Assembly (NCBI GenBank): GCA_034665745.1
Contig: JAXDJJ010000075.1
Coordinates: 1-54,510 of the forward strand
Length of the DNA stretch: 54,510 bases
Reading direction: 5' to 3'
From: JAXDJJ01 sp034665745
GTDB taxonomy: Bacteria; Actinomycetota; CADDZG01; WHSQ01
Positions 33,201 to 41,382 of this stretch are shown piece by piece (the first letter of the stretch is position 1; every line of letters starts with the position of its first letter). The notes under the pieces were generated by a model, which saw only the letters and a program-made list of their open reading frames with translations, was not told the DNA's origin and did not search any database. Made by a program: the position numbers and the translations under genes.

Positions 33201-33710
33201 ATGAAGAAGTTCCTCTTCTGTTGTGTGGCGTTCCTCTTGGGGATAGCTCCGGCAGGAGCCGACACAGTCAGAACGCAGGACGACGTCGCGCACGATGCGT
33301 CCAGCGCCTCGATGGACATCAAGTGGGTCGGACATGGACACGCGGGCAAGAAGTTGGCCCACGTGATCTCTACCTACGAAGCCTGGCGTTCCTCGGACCT
33401 GGGCAACGGGGTCCTCCAGATCAACATCGCTCCCGGGGCGGACGGCGGGGAGGGCGTGACCCGCATCATCGTCATCTACCTCGACGGAACGAAGCTCGTA
33501 TCCAAGATGTACGACGTTGCGCACAGCGGGTCAAGAGTTGTGGGTCACCCGGACGTCAGTCGCTCGACAGCACGCTCGGTGAAAGTCACCTTCCCGAAGC
33601 GGTTCATTCGGTGGAAGGTCAAGGCATACCGGTGGGACGCCCTCTACGCGGAGCAAAGGACGGAAGACACCGTTCCAAGCGACGACAGCAGGATCCTTCA
33701 CCGACTCTAA
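33201..33710 (+). CDS. Secreted protein of unknown function
   Basis: From ATG 33201 (GAAGGATGG upstream) the product is 169 residues with a signal peptide (FLFCCVAFLLGIAPAGA). The ATG at 33192 is a less likely start. The mature domain is beta-rich (KWVGHGHAGKKLAHVIST, TRIIVIYLDGTKLVSKM) and ends near YRWDALYAEQRTED. No cysteines remain after the signal. Function is unknown. Confidence 0.7.
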   Translation: MKKFLFCCVAFLLGIAPAGADTVRTQDDVAHDASSASMDIKWVGHGHAGKKLAHVISTYEAWRSSDLGNGVLQINIAPGADGGEGVTRIIVIYLDGTKLVSKMYDVAHSGSRVVGHPDVSRSTARSVKVTFPKRFIRWKVKAYRWDALYAEQRTEDTVPSDDSRILHRL

Positions 33711-33741
33711 AAGCGGCCCTGGAAAAACGTCTCTTCGACCG

Positions 33742-34533
33742 TCATCCTGAACTCATTTTCTTACGCAGGACGATATCGAGGGTGATCGTCTGCCCACGCC
33801 GGATCTCGATCTCCTTGTATACGACCTCGTGTTCGCGTGTCCGGTCCCAGAATCCCAGCGAGTAGGGACCCGGAGCGACGCGGCGGATGAAGTGCCCACG
33901 TCGGTTGGTCAATGTCCCGTACTCGGGTACAGCCGCCACGAAACCGATCGACTGGATCAGCATCGCGGCCCCCTTGATAGGCGTCCCATCGGGTTCGGTT
34001 ACCGTTCCCTCGATCGTCGCAAAGCTCTTCGGGTGCGGGAGCCGGCCGTGGCCGAAGATCTCGAAGCGTTCCATCGCTCCGCCCACCAGCAACGCGTAGG
34101 TCCCTGGGTCGAGGGCCGGGATGCTCACCCGCTCCTTGAACGAGCTGTCGACGAGGCCCTCGATCGATCTCAAGTCATAGGTCGGTAGGTCATCAGCTCT
34201 GAGTTCATCGGGATCGGGCCCCAGGTCGCCGGACAGAGGCCCGACTATCTGCGCGTCGAACGTCTCTTCCTCTGGAGCCGGCTCGGTTGGGTCGCTGCAG
34301 CCCGAATAGTCGTTCGTGTCATCACAGGTCGTCGAGAAGTAGTGGCCCGAGATCATGACGGAGGTCTCGCCCGTGGTGATCGGGAGATCACCGTCAGATG
34401 TGTGCTTCGCCTCGATGAAGCCATCACCGAGTTTCAGTTCGGGGGGCGCGCAGGACGCGCGTGCGGAGAAGTTGGAACTCAACGGGAGCCATAGCGCGAA
34501 GGTCACAACTATCAGGGCCGAGCGCTTCCCCAT
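33742..34533 (-). CDS. Secreted protein with carboxypeptidase-regulatory-like domain
   Basis: From ATG 34533 (GGGAGG eight bases upstream) the product is 263 residues. It has a signal peptide (LIVVTFALWLPLSSNFSARA), a first domain rich in cysteine and acid residues (TTCDDTNDYSGCSDPTEP), and a C-terminal Ig-like CarboxypepD_reg domain at about 170-255 (TIEGTVTEPDGTPIKGAAM, NRRGHFIRRVAPGPYSLGFW, IEIRRGQTITLDIVL). The latter is a secreted beta-sandwich without activity of its own. Probably a surface protein. Confidence 0.78.
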   Translation of the reverse strand: MGKRSALIVVTFALWLPLSSNFSARASCAPPELKLGDGFIEAKHTSDGDLPITTGETSVMISGHYFSTTCDDTNDYSGCSDPTEPAPEEETFDAQIVGPLSGDLGPDPDELRADDLPTYDLRSIEGLVDSSFKERVSIPALDPGTYALLVGGAMERFEIFGHGRLPHPKSFATIEGTVTEPDGTPIKGAAMLIQSIGFVAAVPEYGTLTNRRGHFIRRVAPGPYSLGFWDRTREHEVVYKEIEIRRGQTITLDIVLRKKMSSG

Positions 34534-34552
34534 CGCACCTCCCTCGTTCATT

Positions 34553-35347
34553 TCAGCCTACGACGCCGCCTCGCGTCGCCGCGTGGGCGCGGAACGCGTG
34601 GGTGCGGTACGGCAACGCGAAGGTCTCTGCCCCGCGCAGGTCGGGATGGGTCCGACATAGAGCCCTAACCGCATCGAAGATCCGATCCTTCTCATCCTTC
34701 GGAAGGATCGCGATGTAGCTGCGCGATACGATCAACCCCACCAAGGCGTCCTCCGTCATCGGCTGCTCGTAGCCGAATACACGGTGCTCGGTGTCTCTGA
34801 AGAAGCCTCGGTCCTCGAGCAGCGCGCTGAACAAGGCCTCCATCCCCTTCTCACCGCCGAGCGTGGCGGCCATCGCCGTCTCGCTCCCGACGATGTCGGA
34901 CAGCGCCTTCACCCAGTCGACCGACTCGTCGCGGAAGTGGGTGATCAACGCGACAGTGCCGTTCGGTCTCAGAACTCGATGTATCTCGGGCACAGCATGG
35001 GCCGCGTCGAACCAGTGGAACGCGGTCGCAGCAGTCACGACGTCAGTGCATCCATCTCGCAAAGGGATCGCCTCGGCTCGCCCGCAGATGGCCGGCATCC
35101 CTCTGCTGCGCATCGTCTCGAGCATCGACAACGAAGGATCGACACCGATCGCGTCATGTCCGAGCTCTGCGAGTAGAGCCGTGAGCTTGCCGGGTCCGCA
35201 GCCAAGGTCGATGACGCGCTTCGGTGAATCCCTGATCATCCAGGTGATGGCGTCGCGCGGGTAGCCGGGCCGGGTGCGCTCGTAATCGGTCCCGGCGGAG
35301 AGGAACGAAGCTCGTCTCTGGTCGAGGTCCCTACGACGATCTGTCAC
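34553..35347 (-). CDS. SAM-dependent methyltransferase (class I)
   Basis: The 264-residue protein has the class I methyltransferase core: VIDLGCGPGKL (motif I), AIGVDPSLSM (motif II region), AEAIPLRDGCTDVVTAATAFHWF (motif post II/III) and LRPNGTVALITHF. Such UbiE/Methyltransf_11-like proteins methylate small molecules; substrate is unknown. The GTG start at 35347 directly abuts the GTG of the divergent gene at 35348, leaving no promoter space, so at least one true start may be internal. Confidence 0.88.
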   Translation of the reverse strand: MTDRRRDLDQRRASFLSAGTDYERTRPGYPRDAITWMIRDSPKRVIDLGCGPGKLTALLAELGHDAIGVDPSLSMLETMRSRGMPAICGRAEAIPLRDGCTDVVTAATAFHWFDAAHAVPEIHRVLRPNGTVALITHFRDESVDWVKALSDIVGSETAMAATLGGEKGMEALFSALLEDRGFFRDTEHRVFGYEQPMTEDALVGLIVSRSYIAILPKDEKDRIFDAVRALCRTHPDLRGAETFALPYRTHAFRAHAATRGGVVG

Positions 35348-35398
35348 GTGACTGGTCTACCAGCCGACCCTCACCAAGAGGTCGTGCATCATCTCCCT

Positions 35399-35986
35399 AT
35401 GCCGCCAAACTCCGCCGAGCTCATCTCGATCCTGACCTCGAACCGCTTCGTAGGCGACGTGCTGGAGAGGATGGGGAACCTGGATCTGCCTGACTGCTAC
35501 CTCACCGCCGGTTGTCTCTTCCAAACCGTTTGGAACCACTTGCATCAATTCCCTCTCACCCAAGGCATCCTCGACTACGACGTCTTCTATTGCGATCGCT
35601 CCGACCTGTCGTGGGAGGCGGAGGACGCAGTCATACGCAGGGTCTCGGAGACCTTCCACGACCTCGGCGCGCCGGTGGAGGTCCGGAATCAGGCGCGTGT
35701 CCACATCTGGTTCGAGGATCACTTCGGCATCCCGTTGCAACCCTTCAAGACGACGACAGACGCCATCGACAATTTCCTGGCGACGAGCTGTTGCATCGGC
35801 ATCCGCAAGGTGGGCAACGAAGTCGATGTCTATGCTCCCTACGGACTTGACGATCTGTTCGGTCTCATCGTTCGCCCGAACCCCGACGCGACGGGGCCAG
35901 GGTGGGCCTATGCGGAGAAGACCCAACGATGGAGACACCTATGGCCGAATCTGAACGTCATGCCGTGGCCCACAGAGAACAATTGA
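35399..35986 (+). CDS. Nucleotidyltransferase family protein (NTP_transf_6, DUF925-like)
   Basis: A protein of about 195 residues from ATG 35399; a GTG at 35348 would add 17. It has the family's pattern: YLTAGCLFQTVWNHLHQFPL (Gly/Ser helix), ILDYDVFYCDRSDLSWEAED with the Asp pair, VRNQARVHIWFEDHFGIPLQPF and WPNLNVMPW near the end. The family is related to nucleotidyltransferases; substrate is unknown. Its TGA overlaps a TTG that opens a GNAT-like remnant. Confidence 0.8.
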   Translation: MPPNSAELISILTSNRFVGDVLERMGNLDLPDCYLTAGCLFQTVWNHLHQFPLTQGILDYDVFYCDRSDLSWEAEDAVIRRVSETFHDLGAPVEVRNQARVHIWFEDHFGIPLQPFKTTTDAIDNFLATSCCIGIRKVGNEVDVYAPYGLDDLFGLIVRPNPDATGPGWAYAEKTQRWRHLWPNLNVMPWPTENN

Positions 35987-36072
35987 TCGCCATCTTCGAA
36001 ACCAAACGGACGCGGCTGCGTCCCTTCACCATGGATGACCTCGACGATCTTGCCGACATGGTCGGCGACCGT
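35983..36072 (+). pseudogene. GNAT acetyltransferase N-terminal remnant
   Basis: From TTG 35983 the frame reads IFETKRTRLRPFTMDDLDDLADMVGD, the opening strand and helix of RimJ/RimL-type GNAT proteins, which usually continue for about 150 more residues. Family resemblance ends near 36072 where the 3' end of the lipoprotein gene at 36087 begins on the other strand. It is a truncated gene, probably cut by the deletion or insertion that placed the lipoprotein there. Confidence 0.6.
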
Positions 36073-36086
36073 AGACCCAGCCGTCA

Positions 36087-36746
36087 TCAGAGGTCTGACG
36101 GAACCGCTCCGGGGAGTTGCAGGTTGCACACCTCCATCGCCGGCCCGATCGCCGCCAGGATGGCAGAGGCCCTGCCTTCGGCCCGAACCTCATCCACGCC
36201 TTCTAGCTCACCCAGTCTGTCGGCGAGCTCATCGGCGTCCGTGCCCGCTTCGGTCGTAATCCTGAAAGTCGACGGGAGGGCGTCTTGCGACAAACCCTCG
36301 TAGAACTCCGATTGATCCCTCCACAATTCAACGAACTCGTCATAGGCCTGTTTCGACGTAACGAACTCGTAGCTTCCGACGCCGGGTTCATCGTCCAGCC
36401 GAGCGGAGATGGCATCGATGGTCGCGTTGTCGACATCGGCAAGAAGGAACAACGAGACCTTCAGGGGTTGGGTGGCCCTGTTGCGGATGTCGTTGATCAG
36501 CTCGGCCGCGATATCAGCCGACTCATCATCCCCGGCCTCCCGCAAGAGGGCGACGTCGACCTCGAAAGCCGACATGTCCATCTCCTGAGTAAGACCTGCA
36601 TAAGCGAGCCCTCCGGCACCCGCGAGATGAACACACAACGAGTCTTTCGCCTGGTGGGCACTGAAGCGTGCTGGTCCGGAGTCAGAACACGCCGTCAACC
36701 AGACCAGCGCTATCAACAGGCACAGCGACATCGCCCGTCTGGGCAT
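36087..36746 (-). CDS. Stand-alone FtsX-ectodomain-like lipoprotein
   Basis: From ATG 36746 the product is 219 residues with a lipoprotein signal (SLCLLIALVWLTAC). The C-terminal half, about 110-190, looks like the extracellular domain of FtsX: VSLFLLADVDNATIDAISARL, PGVGSYEFVTSKQAYDEFVEL, LPSTFRITT and LEGVDEVRAEG. In FtsX that domain binds and activates peptidoglycan hydrolases. No FtsE, FtsX membrane domain or hydrolase is adjacent. A longer frame reaching 37304 in this phase runs into sequence that is not protein-like. Confidence 0.75.
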   Translation of the reverse strand: MPRRAMSLCLLIALVWLTACSDSGPARFSAHQAKDSLCVHLAGAGGLAYAGLTQEMDMSAFEVDVALLREAGDDESADIAAELINDIRNRATQPLKVSLFLLADVDNATIDAISARLDDEPGVGSYEFVTSKQAYDEFVELWRDQSEFYEGLSQDALPSTFRITTEAGTDADELADRLGELEGVDEVRAEGRASAILAAIGPAMEVCNLQLPGAVPSDL

Positions 36747-36787
36747 CGTCGCGTCCAGGGGTGGTGAGGAGCCCATCGAGTTGGGCT

Positions 36788-37123
36788 CTAGCGTTCGTTC
36801 CAGAAGGCGCGGTGGCGAGTCAAGGTTCGGATGCGATCGAGATCCCGCATCGCATACGAGGCCACGGCAGCTATGCCGACCATGATCGGCCCCGCGATCG
36901 TCAGAAAGGTCGAGCCGCCGCGCCCGCCAACCAGGAGGGCGATGAAGAAGCAGGCAAGTCCCATCGGAAGACGGCAGAGGAACGCACGAAAAGTGTGGTC
37001 GGGTGCCTCGACCTCTTGCTCGACCCAGGCTCGGTAGTGCTCGGGAAGCAGACCGCCCATATAGAAGCGAAGCTGAGCCAACACGCTCGGAGAGACGATC
37101 TGCATGTAGGTGAGTTCGCTCAT
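36788..37123 (-). CDS. Small membrane protein, DUF5313-like
   Basis: A 111-residue protein with LAQLRFYMGGLLPEHYRAWVEQEVE ahead of two transmembrane helices at about 53-93 (FLCRLPMGLACFFIALLVGG and FLTIAGPIMVGIAAVASYAM) and a basic C-terminus (RIRTLTRHRAF). The layout and the LPEHYRxWV phrase recall actinobacterial DUF5313 proteins. Function is unknown. It lies 41 bp upstream of the FtsX-ectodomain-like lipoprotein on the same strand. Confidence 0.7.
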   Translation of the reverse strand: MSELTYMQIVSPSVLAQLRFYMGGLLPEHYRAWVEQEVEAPDHTFRAFLCRLPMGLACFFIALLVGGRGGSTFLTIAGPIMVGIAAVASYAMRDLDRIRTLTRHRAFWNER

Positions 37124-37221
37124 GGACCGAGCGTATCGGCTGGCGCCTGAACCCGTCTTCTCGATTAGCTACAGGCGTATGGCTTTCATCGCGGATGTTG
37201 GCGTGTCTCTCCGAATCCCAC

Positions 37222-37950
37222 CTACCAACAACGGCCTCCGCCACACCAGTCGACGAAACATCGGTGGTATCCCTTCGGCTTATGGAGCAGCTCGATCCCC
37301 CCAATGAGATCCGAAGGCCCAGTCAGGTACTGGCTGCTGCCGTTGTCGAAACGAACCCCGATGCCGCGCAGCGCGAGACATCCGGCGCGCAGCGCCCGCT
37401 CCCCTGCCTCGTCATTTAGTACGAGGTTGAAGATCAACGACGGAAGGATCTCGCCTTCGTCACCCGATCCATCGATGGGTGCGACGACGATCGGGTAGAT
37501 ACCGTCGCGAGTGTTCTCGATGTGGCTCGCTTGATGTGTGGTCCATCGCAATGCCCCGGGGCAGAGTTGGAGACAAGTAGCCCACCCCAGGTACTCCGCA
37601 GTCACACCCTCGTCGGTGATTGGACGGATACGGGTGATGATCACGCGCCGAGAACCGTAGTTGGCCACGCGGATAGCGAAGACACCACCGGGCTCGGGCT
37701 CGTCGAGCCAGGGCTCGGAGATGGGAACCGCGACGGAATCTGCGAGCTCGATCCTCACCGGGACAAGATCCGCCACTTGTCCACCTACCGGCTCTATCAG
37801 CTGATCGGTATCGGCGAGGCGGCCGAGGACCGACCCCGCGAAGGCGAGAACCAGGGTGAGCGTGACGAGCTGCAGCCCGAAGGGCCATTTCCTTGCGTCG
37901 TAGAAGGGCTCATTCATCGGTTGCTCAATGAGTCCGTGAGCCCAGTGCAT
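37222..37950 (-). CDS. Membrane-anchored protein of unknown function
   Basis: From ATG 37950 (GGTGGAGG just upstream) the product is 242 residues. A GTG at 37989 would add 13 and overlap the propeller gene. After a short cytoplasmic tail there is one transmembrane helix (FGLQLVTLTLVLAFAGSVLG). The external domain has VLVPVRIELADSV-like strands, VANYGSRRVIITRIRPI, and cysteine clusters (ATCLQLCPGALRW, HRCFVDWCGGGRCW). No family is recognised. Confidence 0.7.
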   Translation of the reverse strand: MHWAHGLIEQPMNEPFYDARKWPFGLQLVTLTLVLAFAGSVLGRLADTDQLIEPVGGQVADLVPVRIELADSVAVPISEPWLDEPEPGGVFAIRVANYGSRRVIITRIRPITDEGVTAEYLGWATCLQLCPGALRWTTHQASHIENTRDGIYPIVVAPIDGSGDEGEILPSLIFNLVLNDEAGERALRAGCLALRGIGVRFDNGSSQYLTGPSDLIGGIELLHKPKGYHRCFVDWCGGGRCW

Positions 37951-37979
37951 CGGGCCTCCACCTTGCTCACGTTGTTTCC

Positions 37980-39119
37980 CTAAGGACACGATGGGGGGCG
38001 GTAGAAGGCCGCCTCGCTCCCGTTGCTCGTAGAACGCAGGCCGGCTGCAAATACCGACCCATCCGGCCCGTGGGCAACGTCATTGAGCTCGTCCGAATCT
38101 TCGAACTCGAGCACCTCGCGCGTCCACTCGCTTCCATCGAAGGTGATCGTGATCGCATCGAAGCTGGAGTTGCTGCCGACGGCAACGAGCTCATCCCCGG
38201 CGGCAGAGATCGCCCGCAGCTCCCCTGCGGTGCCGGTGTATGGACTGGCCGAACTCCACCCGGTGCCGTTCCACCGAAGTATCAGCACGTGCTTCTCGGC
38301 CCCATCAGAGTAGTAACCAACCGCCCACGCACGATCGCGCGCGGTGGACACCACTCCTTTGAGGACATTTATCCGGGTGTCATGGTTCGGGCTCTTGACG
38401 ATGCGCCACCCTCGAGCGGTGTGGCGCGCTGTCTGGGTGACCTGCCGGTCGTGCCGCCCGGTGGATCCCACGACCCAGATGTCATCCGCGCGTCGCGCGA
38501 AGATGTCCTCGGCGATGCCCAGCGGAGAGAACTCCACCTGGACCCACCGTTTGCCGTCCCAGCGCTCGACAAGGAGGCGGTGCTGGGCCGACGAGTCCCA
38601 GAACGTTCCCGATGCCCACGCGGCGCTGGGACCCAGGGCCGAAACGTCGTACAACGCGGTGAGGGTCGGGCCTGGACGAGCTACTTCTGTCTTCCGCCAA
38701 TGCCCGGCCCCGGCTCGTCTCACTGCGAATGGATAGAGGGTGTCATCGCTCGCCTCGCCCACTGCCCAGACAGGCCCACGGGCACCGACGTCGACGTCGT
38801 GAAGGTAGAAACTCCCCCGCACACGTTCACGGTCCCACGAGTCCCCGTCCCACCTCTTGATCAGGGGTATCGGGCTCCCACCCGGACCTCGCTCGTTGCC
38901 GACCGCGAAGACAACGTCGCGTGATCTCACGGCGATGCCGTCGAACGTGTTGCCGGACCGGCGATCATCCCGGTCGATCTGGACCCACGTGTCGTCGCAG
39001 CCGGAGGGGCTGGGGCTAGGCCCGACGGCTGAGATGGCGCCTCGGGTAGGCGCGGCTTTCGCGGCGGACAACGCCGCTACCGATGTCACGACCATCGCAA
39101 GGATCAACGCTCGCCTCAT
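37980..39119 (-). CDS. Secreted beta-propeller protein
   Basis: The 379-residue protein has a signal peptide (LILAMVVTSVAALSAAKAA) and repeated blades of the form IKRWDGDSWDRERV, VERWDGKRWVQVEF, LRWNGTGWSSASPY and ITFDGSEWTREVL. Each is preceded by a VWAVGxxSD-type strand, as in DVGARGPVWAVGEASDD, SALGPSAAWASGTF and ARDRAWAVGYYSDG. Six or seven blades are likely. No enzyme motif is apparent. It could bind ligands at the surface. Confidence 0.78.
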   Translation of the reverse strand: MRRALILAMVVTSVAALSAAKAAPTRGAISAVGPSPSPSGCDDTWVQIDRDDRRSGNTFDGIAVRSRDVVFAVGNERGPGGSPIPLIKRWDGDSWDRERVRGSFYLHDVDVGARGPVWAVGEASDDTLYPFAVRRAGAGHWRKTEVARPGPTLTALYDVSALGPSAAWASGTFWDSSAQHRLLVERWDGKRWVQVEFSPLGIAEDIFARRADDIWVVGSTGRHDRQVTQTARHTARGWRIVKSPNHDTRINVLKGVVSTARDRAWAVGYYSDGAEKHVLILRWNGTGWSSASPYTGTAGELRAISAAGDELVAVGSNSSFDAITITFDGSEWTREVLEFEDSDELNDVAHGPDGSVFAAGLRSTSNGSEAAFYRPPSCP

Positions 39120-39174
39120 CCCGGAATGACGTTACCCGACGCCGTTCCGAGATCGAGTCGCTTCGGGAGGCGGA

Positions 39175-39708
39175 TCACTCAAACCGCAGGGAGAGAATGA
39201 TTGCCAGCATCTCTTCCTTGTCCTCCTCCGAAGCTTCGGGTCCGGCCCAGTACATGAACGAATACAGACCCCCGCCCTCGGGGCTCGCGTCGTAGCGAAA
39301 GATCGGTTCGCCGAACTTCTCCTGCCCCGGTTCGAAGTCGGCCGGGTTGACGCGCTCTCCCAGGTTCGGAGCGGCCAACCCACCGGCGACCGGTTGATAG
39401 CTCGTCCACACCTCGACATAGACATCGTCGAGACGGAGGTCCTGGCGGCCAGCGAGACTTTGCGCGCCGTTGCCTTCCACCACTCCATCGAGCAACTCTG
39501 CCCGCGGTGATGTGGCTAGCGCTACTCCCCCATGACGTCCTTCGAGCGCGACATGCCCCCAGGACGCGGGAAGCCGAACGCTGCCCGGGGTGTCTGTAGT
39601 CAAAGCGACATCGACGAACCCGCTCGCGTTCGTGGGGGCCGGGGTGGGTGATCTGCGGGCGAGCGCGGCAATCAGCAGCGCGACCAGCACCGCGACGACG
39701 GCGATCAT
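39175..39708 (-). CDS. Membrane-anchored protein of unknown function
   Basis: From ATG 39708, with AGGAGT seven bases upstream, the product is 177 residues. It has one N-terminal anchor (MIAVVAVLVALLIAALA) and an external domain with VDVALTTDTPGSVRLPASWGHVAL, DDVYVEVWTSYQPVAGG and a helical end (ASEEDKEEMLAIILSLRFE). A frame to 39897 lies upstream of the anchor in sequence overlapping the SdpI-like gene and is rejected. Its start lies 17 bp downstream of that gene's stop. Confidence 0.7.
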   Translation of the reverse strand: MIAVVAVLVALLIAALARRSPTPAPTNASGFVDVALTTDTPGSVRLPASWGHVALEGRHGGVALATSPRAELLDGVVEGNGAQSLAGRQDLRLDDVYVEVWTSYQPVAGGLAAPNLGERVNPADFEPGQEKFGEPIFRYDASPEGGGLYSFMYWAGPEASEEDKEEMLAIILSLRFE

Positions 39709-39724
39709 GGGCAGACTCCTGGAA

Positions 39725-40069
39725 CTACGGCGCACTCGACTCGCTCTTGTACTCGGCCTTCGCAGCGCGGTGGGCCTGCACGGTAGCGACGAGGAACAGG
39801 GCCAGCATGGGGCCGACGAACGCCCACACCTCGCCCTCGATGGCTTCCGCACCGATGAACAAGATGCGCACCCCGCAGGCGGCGAGGAGCACCCCACCCG
39901 CCATCATCAGAGGTGCGCCGGCACGATGTCCGGCTTCCCACGCGCGATCGCTGCGGAGCGTCGACGGAAGTCTGATCCCGACGAAGTAGTTGCGGGGAAG
40001 CTTGCCGATCATGCCTGCCCACGCGATGACGACCACCAGGAGCCCAGCACCCACGATGATCCAGCCCAT
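39725..40069 (-). CDS. SdpI-family membrane protein
   Basis: From ATG 40069 (GAGGGGGG upstream) the product is 114 residues with three transmembrane segments. The loop after the first, PRNYFVGIRLPSTLRSDRAWEAGHR, is the SdpI/YhfL family signature (N-x-x-G-I-R-x-P-x-T-L-x-S-x-x-A-W). SdpI in Bacillus is an immunity and signalling protein against the SdpC toxin; no such toxin gene is seen, so the role here is unknown. It is followed by the anchored-protein gene at 39708 on the same strand. Confidence 0.85.
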   Translation of the reverse strand: MGWIIVGAGLLVVVIAWAGMIGKLPRNYFVGIRLPSTLRSDRAWEAGHRAGAPLMMAGGVLLAACGVRILFIGAEAIEGEVWAFVGPMLALFLVATVQAHRAAKAEYKSESSAP

Positions 40070-40206
40070 AGCCCCCCTCTTCCCACTTGGGATTGTGACC
40101 TGGATGTGCTCCCTTTGCCGGGAAAGGGACACGCTCCCGGTCGACGACCCCATCCAACGGATCTTCAAGATGTGTCGGGCCCAGAACACCGCGTAGTCGC
40201 AACGCG

Positions 40207-40237
40207 GAAACGCCCCCGATCTAAGCGGAGGCGTCTC
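40207..40237. terminator. GC-rich hairpin between divergent genes
   Basis: GAAACGCCCCCG and CGGAGGCGTCTC form a 12-base stem with two mismatches and a seven-base loop. No clear T-run follows on either strand. It sits between the divergent SdpI-like gene and the gene at 40380, so it may be a regulatory hairpin or the terminator of an unseen transcript. Confidence 0.35.
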
Positions 40238-40379
40238 GGGTCGGGTCCACTCGTCTCTGTTGGATGAGTGTTTGGGAGGCGGTGGCCTGACCTGTGTTCA
40301 CTATCGCGCCGTTGGGGCCGGGGGCCTAGGAATTGTTTCTCAGAAGGGACTCGACTGCCTTGCCTGGGATACTCCAGCC

Positions 40380-41051
40380 ATGGCCGACGCCGAACCCTCA
40401 GTCGCACAACCAGCACGCACGGATATCCAGGTATCGAAGAGAAGCTTCGTGCTCTTCGCTGGTGCTCTCCTCGCCGTCTGCCTCGTCGCCTACTCACTGG
40501 GCACCGGCCTGATCTGGCCCCACGTGATGGAGGGAGCAAATGAGCCCTTCCCGAACGGTCACGGCGCCACACTCGGGATGGCGGGCCGCCCCGGGGACCA
40601 CATCTTGATGCTCGATTTCTTCCAGCACCGAGACTCGGGGGAGGTTCTGACCCTCGAGAGCCTCACTCCGTCGGAGCCCTCGGGACCATGGAACGTGACA
40701 GATCTAGCGCTCCTTGTTCGACGTCCTGGTCAGCCCTTGTTGACGGCCGGTGCATACGCCCTCGATTCGATCGATGGCTGGCGCGATTGCGAAGGTCAGG
40801 CGATCGTAGAGCCCGAGGGATACGAGGTTCAGCCCGGTGAGTCGGTGATGCTCGTCGAAGTACTGACCTTGGGAAAGGGCGCCGGAGACGGGAAGCTTTC
40901 TTCCCCCACCATCGTGTTCCGGCGCGGCGGCGTGCGCTACCGCTCTCGTCCTGGGATGGATCTAGAGGTTCGGGTCTCGAAGGATTTCCGCCACTACCAG
41001 GAGGACGAAACGTGGGAGTGGGCTTGTGCACACCCGGAGGGCACCTTCTAG
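40380..41051 (+). CDS. Membrane-anchored protein of unknown function
   Basis: From ATG 40380 the product is 223 residues: a hydrophilic N-terminus (MADAEPSVAQPARTD), one transmembrane helix (SFVLFAGALLAVCLVAYSLG) and an external domain with HILMLDFFQHRDSGEV, DCEGQAIVEPEGYEVQPGESVMLVEVL and VFRRGGVRYRSRP. Its C-terminus contains CAHPEGTF, and it carries one more Cys in GWRDCEGQ, giving a possible disulfide. The longer frame from 40260 starts in non-coding sequence. Function is unknown; it resembles in style the lipoprotein at 32496. Confidence 0.72.
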   Translation: MADAEPSVAQPARTDIQVSKRSFVLFAGALLAVCLVAYSLGTGLIWPHVMEGANEPFPNGHGATLGMAGRPGDHILMLDFFQHRDSGEVLTLESLTPSEPSGPWNVTDLALLVRRPGQPLLTAGAYALDSIDGWRDCEGQAIVEPEGYEVQPGESVMLVEVLTLGKGAGDGKLSSPTIVFRRGGVRYRSRPGMDLEVRVSKDFRHYQEDETWEWACAHPEGTF

Positions 41052-41076
41052 AGGACAGGGGAACAGGGAGGCTTCT

Positions 41077-41289
41077 ATGGGCTTGTTCAAGAAGGAACGA
41101 CCAACACCTATGCATATCGCGGGCATCCAGCTCAAGTGCGAGATATGCAAGCAGGAGAACTTCTACGCCAGGGAGGCCCAGCTCAACACGCCGGGGCTCA
41201 CATTCCTTGACCTCGACTGGATGAACGCAACCGCTACGTGCGCCGTCTGCGCGAACTGCGGGTACGTGCACTGGTTCCTGCCGACCTAG
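41077..41289 (+). CDS. Small zinc-ribbon protein
   Basis: From ATG 41077 (CAGGGAGG upstream) the product is 70 residues. It begins MGLFKKERPTPMHIAG and holds a zinc ribbon: CEIC (38 bp-type knuckle near residues 22-25) and CAVCANCGYVHWF near the end, with the middle AREAQLNTPGLTFLDLDWMN. This short soluble ribbon with a GYVHWF ending is a recognisable bacterial family of unknown role. A nucleic-acid-binding role is a guess. Confidence 0.78.
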   Translation: MGLFKKERPTPMHIAGIQLKCEICKQENFYAREAQLNTPGLTFLDLDWMNATATCAVCANCGYVHWFLPT

Positions 41290-41382
41290 CCGGCGGAGAA
41301 GTCTCCTTCCGACAATGCCGAGCCGAAAGCGCTAAGGACGTCGCCGTTTATGTCGCCAGCAGGATCAGTGAGGTGAGGGTGC

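Noticed and set aside
37222..37304. The FtsX-domain lipoprotein starting at 37304
   Set aside because: Residues before position 187 of that frame overlap another coding gene, lack protein-like composition, and precede a normal lipoprotein signal.
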